Notes under the pieces: generated by a model
Database searches by the model: none
Seen by the model: the letters and a program-made list of their open reading frames with translations, nothing else
What the model was told of the DNA's origin: nothing
Source: Isoetes taiwanensis
Lineage: Eukaryota > Streptophyta > Lycopodiopsida > Isoetales > Isoetaceae
Direction: 5' to 3'
Length of the DNA stretch: 64,000 nt
Assembly (NCBI GenBank): GCA_021234155.1
Contig: JAJEKV010000027.1
Coordinates: 16,340,891-16,404,890 of the forward strand
Translations under genes and position numbers: made by a program
Shown: piece by piece, positions 1 through 12,000 of the stretch
Layout: each line of letters opens with the position of its first letter
How positions within the stretch are numbered: the first letter of the stretch is position 1

Positions 1-342
1 ACATTGAGTACAATGGATCCCTCACTAGGGATAGATAAATTTGGAAATATGAACTTTAAATGCTCCGAAACTAGACAATCATCGAGAGCATGATGAAACT
101 GAAGAATACGACATAAAGAATGGTTTAATCTGCCACTTGGTCGATGCGAAGGTAAGAAGACCCGGTGACTGCTCCTCATCGGGAAGAAGAACCACGTCTT
201 CTTGGGTTTTTGAGGAAACCCAAGCAAATAGTTGAAGCACGACCCCACGCACTATGGCAAGCACAAAGCCTTAAACAATCCTGCAGAATCAAGGTTGAAA
301 GAAAAATAACCCATCAATGAGTTAGATGCCATAGGCAAGAAG

Positions 343-872
343 ACTCGGAGGCTCCAGGGCCACGCCGAGAAAGAAACAACAGCCGACCAATCGGGAACCG
401 TCCGCGGAATGACCATCGCGAGAAAAAACAACCGATTAGTGCTGTCTCGGAGGCTACAGTGCCACGCCGAGAAAAAACAATAAATATGATCTCGGAGGCA
501 ACAGCGCCACGCCGAGAGAAACATGAATAATAAATATTGACTCGGAGGCTACAAAGCCACACCGAGAGAAAACATGAATGAATAAATAGAATACTAGAGC
601 CATGCCGAGAAAGAGTAAACCAATAAGTATGCCTCAAAAAGCTACAAAGCCATGCTGAGGAAATAAAGAATGCAAATCTAAAGGACATAGAAAAAGAAAT
701 AACGAACACGATCAAATGAAAAACCATCAAAACCATCCGATTAGTGCTGCCTTGGAGGCTCCATTGCCACGCCAAGAGAAAATGAACAAGAAATCATATA
801 TCGAAGGCCATAACCACGTCGAGAAAGAACAAATGATAAGAAAGTCTCGGAGGCTACAATGCCACACCGAGA
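343..872. repeat. Degenerate tandem array of short CTCGG/CCGAG hairpin units
   Basis: About nine to ten copies of a roughly 30-bp unit are spaced 45-110 bp apart. A good copy runs from CTCGGAGGCTACA to GCCACGCCGAG, so its ends (CTCGG and CCGAG) are complementary and can fold into a 5-bp stem. Clear copies start near 345, 448, 491, 540 and 844. Decayed copies are near 594, 632, 750 and 797. A-rich spacers separate them. No long protein frame follows the units, so this is non-coding repeat DNA, probably part of the surrounding retroelement. Confidence 0.75.
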
Positions 873-1086
873 AACATGAAAAATAAGAACATATGCACTT
901 TCAAAAAAGATAGAAAGGAGGCATGGAGGATATCAGGGGCTACAAGGTGACTCGAGAATTAAAGAAGATTAGACAAACATAGACTAAAAGGAAAAGGATC
1001 AACTTTAACAAAGGAACGAAATATGAAAACAAAAAGTCGGGTGAAGAAATGAACAAGCTCAAATATATCAAAAGGGGGGGGCGGGG

Positions 1087-1266
1087 AAACTTGTGGAGCC
1101 AAAAATGAGCAGAAAAGAAAGAAGCTCAAGAGAACGCCGATGGCTAGAAATGGGGAAGGAGGCGGTATAAATAGGAGAGCAAGGTAGGGCGTCCCCATCC
1201 AAGGAATGTCGATTCTATTGCTATTGCAATAGAATCGTGGCATTCCTAGGATGGGTCCTATGAAAC
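1087..1266 (+). mobile_element. LTR-like promoter block, copy A
   Basis: Bases 1087-1245 are identical by eye to 6749-6907. The block has a TATA box (TATAAATA, 1166-1173) followed by a GC-richer leader and then a long imperfect palindrome (1194-1255). Downstream of the shared part, copy A continues to CCTATGAAACA at 1256-1266, an LTR-like CA end. Related sequence lies on the minus strand at 49,691-49,860 and 50,642-50,679. TATA then palindrome then CA end resembles U3-R-U5 of an LTR, but homology with the 49.7-kb copy runs past the presumed end. The LTR boundary is therefore unproven. Confidence 0.5.
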
Positions 1267-3715
1267 AACTAGTTGGCCGATAGAAGAGGAATCAACCTCA
1301 AAAAGAATAGATCAAACCAAGATGACAAGGGAAAACTGTCCAAAAGCGAAACGCATGAAGAAATTGGCAGAAGAGACGATTGGAAAAGATCAGGTAAAGG
1401 AGGCAAACAAAGAAACTGCGAAGCAAGGCTGAAAGAATAACTGGGATAATCAACGCAGGAGCACAAAGCATGATATACGAATACCAACGGAGAAAGAGAA
1501 GTAAGACGAACCAAGAGGAGACATAGTAAAGGTAGAAATATATAGTCCATAGGACTAGCGTAATACAATGGTGCAAGTAAGCCCAAAGATAAAAGAAGCA
1601 AAGGGGGTAAATATGCACAAATATAATGGACTGGGAACAAAAGGAGTCGATGGGCTGAATGAAGTATAAAAACCAAAGCAAACAAAAACTTGAACTAAAA
1701 AGCGCTAAATGAGAATCTACAACTAACTGACAAAGGAAACACAAACAAAAACCTATAAAAGAACAAGAAAGGAACTAAAAATATGTGGAAAAACTAAGAA
1801 AAAAGGAATAACAAGAGATGACAAATGAAACATGCAGAACAGAAACAAGAATAAGTGGGACAAAAGAGGCAATGGATATCTAATATGTAAAAGCAAATTA
1901 AAGGAACCAACACGAGACGAAGAAAGAAAAAAGAATCGGATCAAAACTAGGAAATATATCAAACTGAGCAGGAAACTATCGTAGTAATGGTACCATGAGT
2001 TAGAACATCGCAGACAAATTCAAAGAATATCGCAACGACAAGAGGATATGAGAATAACAAAGCCAGTAATGCCTAACCACCCAAATGGATGGATGGATGG
2101 ATGGTAACGAAGCAAATGAAACGACAGAGCAGTGTCTAATGTGATCAATGAGACTAGACAAGCAATGAAAGATGAACCAACATGAAGTAAGGTAGTGGAC
2201 AAAAAAAAGGAACCACTGGAAATAAAGCAAGAAAACATAGACACCCTCGGAACCACTAGAGGGCTATCACAATTAACTCGTATCATATCCGAAAGGGTTG
2301 ATCAAATCACATATCAATCTTGCTAGCAAATAAAAGTATAACCATGCTCTGCCTATTAAACTCTATTGTGCGGCAATAAATAATCATGCTTGAGCACAAA
2401 CTATATGACATCGAACTATACAACAGAAGAACAAAGACAATATGAAAAATTAAAAAGACAAAAAGAGAGATAATAAACCTGCAAAGAGCGCAATTTCAAG
2501 AAGAAAAAGTTCGGCGAAATATTAAAGGGATAGGAACAACCCGTCAAAAAGCACAAAGCCGAAAGATAATAAACAAAACATTCAAGAGCACACATTACAA
2601 GACCAGTGCCCAAACTACGTCTAAAAGGAGCAACACAGCCAAAAAGACCAACATATCTATAGGATTAAAAGCATTGAAGAAGCATATCGAAGCCAAGCAC
2701 TAGAAGAAACTTAACCATAGAACAAACGAGACTTATGAGGAAGAAGAACAATGGAACCAAATTTGAATAACTTGAAAGTAACCACAAGGGGCATCTAAAA
2801 AAGATAGAAGTCCAAGTAAAGGTGCGACTGGAGCCATGGCACAACAAGCTAAACTTCTGGAGCAAATGGGATTAAATGAACCAAAAAATAACATTGGAAA
2901 AATCAGTAACATAGCCACCAAATACAAGAAACAACAAGAAAAGCATAAGCCTATCAAGATACTAGAAAAGGCTAAGGATCCAAAATCTACAAATCAATAA
3001 CCTAAGTGTGGATTGAAGCTCGTATGAGACAGAGATGCACTACAAAAAATGTATATCTATGAAAAATGAAATCTATCACAACATAATGGAACAAAGGACA
3101 CTACAACTCAGAAAAACCTCATGACCAAAGAAGATAATAAAGTCGGGCAACAACACCAGAGGCTCGAACGGAATATCATGGATTCATGGAGTAGATATGA
3201 ATAAAGAAACTAGAAAAATAAGAGATAATGGAAAAGAGTGGAAGTCATACGACAAATTGGAGTAGAGCAAGCGCTAGGACTACCAAAACGGAAACAAAGA
3301 CCTAGGAACGAGCAAAACTTGTCAAAAAATAGCAAAGAATAAATATGGAAATAGCCTACAAAATAAGGTCACTAATATCCTTAATAAATGTAATATCTAT
3401 GCAAGATGCCATACGCTTACCAAACCAGTCTGCATCTAGTGCGACTTCTCACAAACAACTGAACGTGCCAATTTACCCAGTAATGGTTATTTTGAGATGA
3501 TCGAAAAGGGAATAAAAGTGAAACGATGGAAACCAACCAAAGAACAATACAGAAAGATCCCATCTAGATGATAATAAGCGAAAGTGCAAGAAAGTCCAAC
3601 GACTAGTGCCCATGTGATCTACGTCCAGCTACAAGATGCCTGTCCATCTCGGTGCAATAAACAATGCAAAAGGGCAGAGAGATCTGGCCAAACCAATGAG
3701 AGACATTTATGAAGT

Positions 3716-3838
3716 CCGGACTGCTTATCATGGATTGGAGAAGTGATAGCAGCTCTGGACTCACTGTATGTGTAAACACTCTTATCTTTTGAATACAATA
3801 CAGATCATTCTTGCCTTCCAAAAAAAAAAAAAAAAAAA
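3716..3838 (+). mobile_element. Short retroposon (SINE or truncated LINE) with poly(A) tail and 13-bp target duplication
   Basis: The 13-mer ACATTTATGAAGT occurs at 3703-3715 and again at 3839-3851. The 123 bp between the copies ends in a run of about 20 A (3820-3839). A direct repeat of this size next to a 3' poly(A) tract is the signature of target-primed reverse transcription. The body (CCGGACTGC... to ...TTGCCTTCC) encodes nothing recognisable and has no obvious pol III boxes. A 5'-truncated LINE tail is as likely as a SINE. Confidence 0.75.
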
Positions 3839-4790
3839 ACATTTATGAAGTGGATAAAACCATCCAACAGAAAAACTCAATGCCAAAAGGACGAGAGATC
3901 TCTCTGCTAGTATACGAATGAAAGCCTAGGTCTCTGCAAACAGAACTAATTGCACGTGAAGCGAGCCCACAAGCAAACCATGCAAAAGTAGACATTCATG
4001 AAACATAATAGGTAACGGGACAAATTGAGTACTTGAATGAAAGGAATGGACTCAGGCCTAATCAAGCATAAAAGTCCAAAGGAACCAATGCAAAACAAAA
4101 TATATGCATATGAAACTCCCAGAGTTGGGCTCAAAAAAGTGAAATAATGAAAATAGTAATACCTGCAATAAGGCAAATGCGAATGCTAGTAATATGGACC
4201 AAAATGCAAAGCAAAGCACACCCATATCGACCAAATGCCCGTGTATAAAGATAAATAGACCCAAGAGTATACACTACTAAATACTAAAGTAACTTAAAGG
4301 GAAACCCAAATTTATGTATCCACCTCAACAACAATGTCCAACTCGTGCAAGAAGAAGAAAGGACCAAATAGGCAAAGTCAAAGAAATGTAAAGATGCATC
4401 AACTCATGCAAGTCTAAGACAGGACCAAAATGTATACTTACCAAATGAAGGGATACCTTAAAACGAGCCAAGATTCAGCACATCGCATTCAATGCATCAA
4501 CTCGTGGAAGTCTAAAAAAGGACCAAAAAGGTGCACTACCAACTGAAGGGATTCTTGCATGCAGAAAGTCAAAAGAAACCATATCTAGACATGGGATTGA
4601 TGTGCCAACATTGACCAAAAAAGACCAAACTACCTGCTTTACAACATGAAGCAAAAAAGAACTATGTAAAATGAACCCAACCCAATGTGCATTAAAACAA
4701 CGCAACTACGGACTTGCATCCCAAAGGGAAAATATAAGAGCGAAAAAGAAATATGTCAAAGCAATAAATATGCCATGTAAGCACTATAAC

Positions 4791-4925
4791 CCAGATTTCG
4801 AACCACGGATCCCAAACAATCATACCATATGAGTCAAGAGTAACAAGTTAAAAAAGAAAAATCTGGATTCAAAACCATGGATCCCAAACAATCATACCAT
4901 ATGGGTCAAGAGAAACAAGTTAAAA
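4791..4925. repeat. Tandem duplication, about 70 bp per copy
   Basis: Two copies share the core CCCAAACAATCATACCATA followed by GTCAAGAG and AACAAGTTAAAA, near 4791-4853 and 4862-4925. A looser period of about 105 bp with CAACTCRTG and GGACCAAA cores is seen just upstream (4,320-4,560), and a pair with the core AATACAAACTTAGAAAGCAA occurs at about 5,318-5,400. These are local duplications inside the non-coding retroelement DNA. Confidence 0.7.
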
Positions 4926-5540
4926 TTAGATAAGTTATAGAAACCACCATGGTGCCTATGCAAAATAACCACCACCTACACAAAAGCATCCACCACCATG
5001 ATTCCGTATAGACGCACTATCAACTAACAACCAAACATTGTTAACGTAACGCTGTCACGGGACAAGCCTCAATTCAAATCAAATGGTCAGCATGCATAAA
5101 TAAAGCCATGGAGGCAATTGCAAGAAAAGAAAGGATATCGTGAAAAAATGAGGAAATAGTGTTCTAGTACTAAAGTTATATGTGTATATGAAGGCTCTAA
5201 TTCACTCCTAGAGCAATGAACTTATGCAAAAGAAGCTACCTATGTGCACATCAAATGCATGGGAACCGGAGAAAATAAACTACGAGGAATGAAAATTAAG
5301 CATGCAAGCTCCAAGAAACCAATACAAACTTAGAAAGCAAAGCTAAACAAAGGAAATTGGAACTTCGCAAAGCCAATACAAACTTAGAAAGCAAAGCTAA
5401 CAATGGAAAATAGAACTTAGCATGCATCAAAAGAATAAAAAAGCCAAACTAATAAATGGTCTATAAAATATCTAAATGGAAACTCGCACCTGGGACATTG
5501 GGCACAAAGCCGAATCAAAAGCAAGCAGAATCAAAAGCCG

Positions 5541-5690
5541 AATCGCACCTTAATCAAAAGCTCTAAAACGTGGTCTGGATCAAGGAGGAATCGCACCTTA
5601 ATCAAAAGCTCTAAAACGTGATCTGGATCAAGGAGGATTCGAACCCTGGAATCTGCAACAAGAGGTGAAGGACCCAACCAAACGGCCATG
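5541..5690 (-). mobile_element. tRNA-like SINE remnant with internal 48-bp duplication
   Basis: On the minus strand, GGTTCGAATCC (plus 5634-5644) matches the pol III B-box consensus exactly. About 40 bp upstream, TGGCCGTTTGGTTGGG resembles a degraded A box/D-arm. The stretch downstream of the B box is a 48-bp direct repeat (5541-5588 and 5589-5636, plus coordinates). A canonical tRNA cloverleaf does not form: the acceptor stem and the full T stem are missing. A tRNA-derived SINE head is therefore more likely than a tRNA gene. Confidence 0.45.
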
Positions 5691-6748
5691 AAACATCAAA
5701 CAGAATTAAAAATTGCATTTCCTATTATTATGTCTCATAGTGATATTAACAGTTAACAGAAAGACCTTTGTGCGAATTACTGCAACAGCAAAATAAGAAG
5801 AAACTGATGGTTCGCAGGATCCCTTGCTTATATAAAGATGGAATCAGCTAAACTAAGAAGCTTCTAAATCTTAAAAGGAAATACTGAATCTGAAGCTGGC
5901 ATCCGAAATCAAGAGCAGCTTAGTCTGCCATAGAAAAGCCAAACGATCTGAACAATAGAAGATTAAGGCACCTGAAAAAATGGAAAAAGCAATAACTCAA
6001 GATGTTTTGCCTATAGATAACGCAGGGTGGGATCAAGCACAAAAAGGGATAGGAAATGGTGCAGAAGAAAGTTAGATCAAGCAATCAAACCTGACGGATT
6101 AGATGGAACTAAGGACAAAAGAAAATTGTTGTGATGAAGTCATGGCCCTAAACATGCAAAACATCTCAGGACCTGAAACGAAATACCTTTTTGTTGCTCA
6201 GAAAACTCATTGGAACTCCAAAAGTACCCAGAAATTCTAGAAGCAATTTTGTCGGATCTGTCGAGTATGCAATGGAGAGATATGATACCAGATCCGAATG
6301 GACACCAGATCCCGCCAGGAAACTTCCAAGAAAACCCCAGCTTTTCTTTAGACCCGACGCCAGAACTTCCTCAAGATGAATCTGCAGCAAACTCAAGAAA
6401 AACCTAAGAATCGGGCGGAACAGACCAAGTTTGAAAGGTAGACCAATCCAGAAAAACTAGAAAGCCTTGAAAGCCTTGAGTAAACCGCCTAAAGAGAGGG
6501 GCACCGTCAAACGCAAAAACCTAATAACCACAAAAAGACGGTGTCCTTGAAAGCACCGAAAACGCTGCCGATTGTAGAACCGCTGGAGGCCCAAGTCTGG
6601 CTGTTGGAGAGCTCACAAAGAAATCCTTCCATTCACGAATCCAGAGAAGATTATGCAATATCATTCAAAGACAAGATTACGCAATATTATTCTGCAATAT
6701 TATTCTGGAAGGTAGGAAATCTGATGGACGAGGAAGACTCTGAAGGAC

Positions 6749-6907
6749 AAACTTGTGGAGCCAAAAATGAGCAGAAAAGAAAGAAGCTCAAGAGAACGCC
6801 GATGGCTAGAAATGGGGAAGGAGGCGGTATAAATAGGAGAGCAAGGTAGGGCGTCCCCATCCAAGGAATGTCGATTCTATTGCTATTGCAATAGAATCGT
6901 GGCATTC
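6749..6907 (+). mobile_element. LTR-like promoter block, copy B
   Basis: A 159-bp block identical by eye to 1087-1245, in the same orientation and 5662 bp away. It carries TATAAATA at 6828-6835 and most of the same palindrome. Identity breaks at 6908, before the outer palindrome arm and the CA-like end seen in copy A. Upstream flanks of the two copies also differ. Identity this complete suggests a recent event, such as insertion of an LTR element, gene conversion or duplication. Confidence 0.5.
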
Positions 6908-7042
6908 TAGGTGGCTAGCAGCCATAGGCCCTAGGTTGCAGGCAATGCAGGGCAATTATCTGAGTTGCATGGCACTGGTCCACTTTTGTTGATGCAACAT
7001 TTTCTACCAAGCTTCCTAATTATTTGCCTAGCATTAACGAAT

Positions 7043-8853
7043 TGTCTAGGTTTACCACTAGACATGTCCATGTTTACCATTACACTTGTCCTTATTTGTC
7101 TAGGTTTACCACTAGACATGTCCAGGTGACCATACACCTACATGTCCAGGCTTACCATTACACTTGCATGTCGAGGTTTACCACTAGACATGGTTGTCCA
7201 GGCTAACCATTACACTTACATGTCCAGGTTTACATTACAATTGCATGTGCAGGTTTACTATTCCACTTACATGTCCAGGCTAACCATTACACTTACATGT
7301 CCAGGTTTACCTTTACACTTGCATGTCCAGGCTTACCACTACACATGGTTGTCCAGACTAACCATTACACTTACATGTCCAAGTTTACCATTACACTTGC
7401 ATGTCCAGGTTTACTATTACACTTGCATGTCCAGGCTCACCATTACACTTACATGTCCAGCTAACCATTACACTTGCATATCCAGGTTTACCACTACACA
7501 TGGTTGTCCAGGCTAACCATTATACTTACATGTCCAGGTTTACCATTACACTTGCATGTCCAGGCCAACCATTATACTTGCATGTCCAGGTTTACTATTA
7601 CACTTGCATGTCCAGGTTTACAATTGCACTTGCATCTCCAGACTAATCATTACACTTACATGTCTAGGTTTACCATTACACTTGCATATCCAGGTTTACC
7701 ACTAGACTTGGTTGTCTAGGTTTACCACTATAAATGGTTGTCCAGGCTAACCATTACACTTACATGTCCAGGTTTACCATTACACTTGCATGTCCAGGTT
7801 TACCACTAGACATGTCTAGGTTTACCACTAGGCATGTCTAGATTTACCACTAGACATGGTTGTCCAGGCTAACCATTACACTTACATGTCCAGGTTTACC
7901 ATTACACCTGCATGTCTAGGTTTACCATTACACTTGCATGTCCAGGCTAACCATTACACTTACATGTCCAGGTTTACCATTACACTTACATGTCCAGGCT
8001 AATTATTACACTTACATGTCCAGGTTTACCATTACACTTACATGTCCAGGTTTACCACTAGACTTAGTTGTCTAGGTTTACCACTATACATGGTTATCCA
8101 GGCTAACTATTACACCTACATGTCCAGGCTAACCATTACACTTACATGTCCAAGTTTACCATTACACTTATATGTCTAAGTCACCCGCATGTCCAGGTTT
8201 ACTATTACACTTGCATGTCCAGGCTAACCATTACAATTGCATGTCCAAGCTATCCATTACACTTACATGTCTAGGCTAACCATTACACTTACATGTCTAG
8301 GTTTACCATTACGCTTACATGTCCACGTTTACCACTAGACTTAGTTATCTAGATTTACCACTACACGTGGTTGTCTAGGCTAATCATTAGACCTACATGT
8401 CTAGGTTTACCATTACACTTACATGTCTAAGTTTACCATTACACTTGTATGTCCAGATTTACCACTAGACTGGGTCGTGTAGGTTTACCACTATACATGG
8501 TTGTCCAGGCTAACCATTACACCTACATGTCCAGGTTTACCATTACACTTGCATGTCCAGGTTTACCACTAGACATGCATAGGTTTACCACTAGGCATGT
8601 CCAGGTTTACCACTGGACATGTCTAGGTTTACCACTAGGCATGTCTAGGTTTACCACTATACATGTCTAGTACCACTATACATGTCTAGGTTTACCATTA
8701 TACATAGTTGTCCAGGCTAACTATTACACCTACATGTCCACATGTCCAAGTTTACCACTAGACTTAGTTGTCTAGGTTTACCACTAGACATGGTGGTCCA
8801 GGCTAACCATTATGATTTACATAGCTAGGTTTACCATTACACTTGTATGTCCC
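7043..8853 (+). repeat. Minisatellite, roughly 26-30-bp unit, about 65 copies
   Basis: A continuous array. The commonest unit is 26 bp, starting CATGTCCAGGTTTACC and ending ATTACACTTG. Longer variants insert ATGGTTGTCC, and a second family has GGCTAACC in place of GGTTTACC. Because 26 is not a multiple of 3, each frame cycles through the array, giving artificial open frames rich in HVQ, TCMS and ACPG. Copies with ACTAGACATG next to CATGTCTAG form perfect 9-bp dyads. Copies are visibly divergent (about 5-20%). Confidence 0.95.
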
Positions 8854-9012
8854 ATGGTAAACCTGGACATGCAAGTCCAATGGTTAGCCTGAACAACCAA
8901 GTCTACTGGTAAGCTTGGACATGCAAGTCCAATGGTAAACCTAGACATGATAAACCTAGACATGATAAACCTCGACATGCAAGTCCAATGGTAAACCTAG
9001 ACATGCAACTTC
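8854..9012 (-). repeat. Inverted tail of the minisatellite
   Basis: From about 8854 the same repeat continues as its reverse complement (CATGGTAAACCTGGACATGCAAGTCC-type units). Five to six copies run up to the unrelated sequence at 9013. The orientation switch falls between GTATGTCCC and ATGGTAAACC and creates a head-to-head palindrome at the junction. Confidence 0.9.
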
Positions 9013-12000
9013 CGTGGTTAACCACCAAGTTGCCAACAAGCTTGTCCACAATAACTAAAACGAGGGGTCATTTCTCTAAGGTTAACTTCTATGCAAGTAT
9101 ATGACATTAGGTTAGGGTGATTATGTGACATAGTTACTGTTAGGATTATCCAATGACAATACTTACTAATTTTGCTAAAAAACTTGATAAGTTGAGAGGC
9201 GTCAGCAAAAGAGATCAGCATGCTAAAAACTTGCTAGATTGGCATGTATCTTCAAAATGGAGCACATTACTAAAACTAGTCAAAAGCACGTTTGATTACT
9301 TTTTACAGAAATTACATGTTTTGATAATGTTCTTTTGTCTCTATAGTTTGTAATATGAAGTTCCCTATATCAATGTCATCAAAAGCATCAAAAGCAGGGC
9401 TAATCTAAAAAATATAATTTCTGTCTTCCAAATGCTTGGCAAAGACATAGGAATCTTCTCAAACATGTACTCTCTAGTGCAAGGCAACAACACTTTGCAA
9501 TAGATCATTTGAAATTCCCATCCTCTAACATCCGAAGCAACAAAAAGAACATGATAGCAAACTGCAAGGGCCTCAGGTGGCTGCATAGCGGAGAAAAGCA
9601 AATAAATAGCAAGACCTTCTTTGGGCGCACAAGGATTCTAGAAAAAGATATTAAAATCTCTAGCAGTAGATCCTTTGGCTTTCCATCATGAATAACTTTT
9701 AGGAGAAATATGTTGCAAGTGCAAGCAAGTTGGGAACTTTGTGACACATCTAATGATTGTGCTATGATAGCAAGAATCGATATTACTCAAGTGCAAACAA
9801 TTAAAATGCAAGAGATCGGAAACAAGTCCTTTGCTTGAAGTGGATCAACACAACTAGCCCGAGATCTGCAAATCATTTAGCTATTTGCCACTAAATTTTT
9901 TATCTTATAGCTTTCCCTTTCTACAGGATCATGCGACAAAAGAATCCAAATGTCATTTGGCGCAATTTCTTTTCCTGAATTCCTACTAGAGTTCAACAGT
10001 TACGGATTTACCTCTCATTCCAACGGATTTATCTCGCATTTTCGACGAATTGTTTTCCCTCTAATTCTTAGATATACTTTGCATTCTGACTCATCCACCT
10101 CTCATTCCAAAGTTTTTGCATCTGATTTTGAAGCTTTTACCTCTAATTCTATAGCTCCAAGTATTTTAACCTTTGATGATGCAACATTTCTGGCATGGAA
10201 ACATGCCATGTTGAAAAAAAAAATGAATTCTAGTTGTTTGACAATATCTAGGACACATAAACTTAGCTAGACGTGGCTAGCTGGTGTATTCTTTGAGAAT
10301 TATTCCGAGTAATGGTTGGTGTTGTACCCAAGGTCGGCAACTCCAGTACTGTGAGTGCAACACATGTATATATGAAGTTAAGATAGACCACAATTTTTTT
10401 GCGTATACCATAATAAGCAAAACTAACCCTTTTTTTCCTTATATTGTCAACGTCATACTCCATTTATCTTTTGCAAAATACAACCTAAAAAGCACAACAC
10501 AGCGGCGACGAAGGCCTCGACGACAAATTCTTGTATAATAATAATAGTGACACAGTTTGTAGGCTATTTTCCAAGTGTGGTGGAACTCACTATATCTTAA
10601 CATATATAATTATTATATATATTAGCAGGAGGAATCTTTGGTCCCGCAAAAGCTAGGGGCCTGCTTCTTCGTCACGACCACGGAATTAGCGACAGGTAAA
10701 CCGCGACCACGGAATTATCGACAGGCAAACCGGATAACGGATAAGGTTGAAGCAGATATCTGTGTCTGCTGCGGAGACATCTGTGCAATAGTTGGCAGCT
10801 TCGGAATGGGTTGTGACATGCATAAATAGCTTCCTTTAACTACCGGGTAGGATTCAAGGGCGAAGAAGGTATGTCTGTCTATTGTGGTTTCTCTTTCTGC
10901 TAAGTTATTCATACAGAAGACTTCAATTTCTTTGATTCTGTGTAATTGGAGTTACGGTTGTAGGTTCGGGATGTCTTTTATCAAATGCATATCTTGACTA
11001 CTTGAAAAACCGAGGTGTGTTTTAGCCGAAGGAGATAATGCATGCTGAGCGTGATTTGAGCAACTCAACCTTTGGTAGTAGCCGTCTGCAAAACTCTAAA
11101 AGCTTTTGGAAAGGTTCTGGCTGGAACTTGGGGGCTGTGCACACCCAGCTGAATCGGATTTTGCCCTGGGTACTATATAAATAAAAGCTCTGCTATTTGC
11201 CACAGATCTGGGCGACTGCAAACCGCTTGCTTTTCCAGGTAACAAATAGCTCATGTTCTTTTGTTCTTTAGTTCCTTACAGTGAATTTCAGAAGTCTCAG
11301 AAGCCTGGCTATGTTGATAATGGCTATGGATGAGGTTGGCCAGGTTAGGATCTGCAACAACATATAGAGCATTGTTATGCGAATGAACATTTTCTAGAGG
11401 TGCCTCATATAAATTTGCATTCATCTCAAATGTTCTGTTTTATAAGTAGCTTTACTGTTTTAGTTCTCTAAAGTTCATGCATTGCTTTTATGCCCCTAAG
11501 CACAGGGACAGGTATTTAAATTCGTTCTCTACATGCTATGAATAATGCACTCTTTGTTGTCTTGCAGGTCTTGCCGTATGTCAAGATGCCAATGGAAAGG
11601 GAATGATTGGATTTGATCCTGAAAGTTTTATTCTCATAGGTATCTATCAAACGTTATGTGAGTGATGGTGGAATCATATTGGCTTGAGTTAAGACACATA
11701 AAATATTTGCTATTGATATTTTTCTGCATGCTATTTTGCTCTCTGTCATGCCATTTGTTACTTATAGATGTCTATTCTGTGCATCATATCATGAATTTTA
11801 TAAAATAGGATGTTGTGTTCCAGAATAAATCATTTGCATCATGCAAGTAAGAATTAGTCATTTGTATCATGCAAGTAAGAATTGGTCCTCCCTGTATATT
11901 ATCTTACACATTGCAGGTTAACTAAACTGCATATGTTAAATTCTGCATGAATGAAAGACCTACGGAATGCTACGACTATTTATTTATCATCTACTAATGG

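Larger units (their letters stand above)
1267..6748. mobile_element. Non-coding, purine-rich interior between the two promoter blocks (LARD-like?)
   Basis: About 5.5 kb of A/G-rich DNA (on the plus strand) lies between the two identical TATA blocks. I see no gag, protease, reverse transcriptase or integrase motif in any frame; the long minus-strand frames are hydrophobic low-complexity products of the purine bias. It contains a GGAT microsatellite (2083-2104), a poly(A) retroposon (3716-3838) and several local duplications. A large non-autonomous LTR derivative is a reasonable reading, but no primer-binding site was found. Confidence 0.35.

Noticed and set aside
79-4705. Many 60-150-codon minus-strand frames, hydrophobic and rich in Phe, Leu, Ser and Tyr
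   Set aside because: They are the reverse of strongly purine-rich DNA; composition is low-complexity and no family motif is present.
5634-5690. A tRNA gene on the minus strand
   Set aside because: The B box is perfect, but the acceptor stem and T stem do not pair, so a SINE remnant is more likely.
7024-8670. Plus-strand open frames up to 124 codons within the minisatellite
   Set aside because: They only translate the repeat unit; the 26-bp period cycles the frame and copies carry no conserved protein signal.
7043-9012. CRISPR array
   Set aside because: There are no unique spacers between repeats, and this is eukaryotic nuclear DNA.
9365-9747. Overlapping frames on both strands near 9.4-9.7 kb
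   Set aside because: No frame shows a family motif; the overlap on both strands suggests chance or deep decay.
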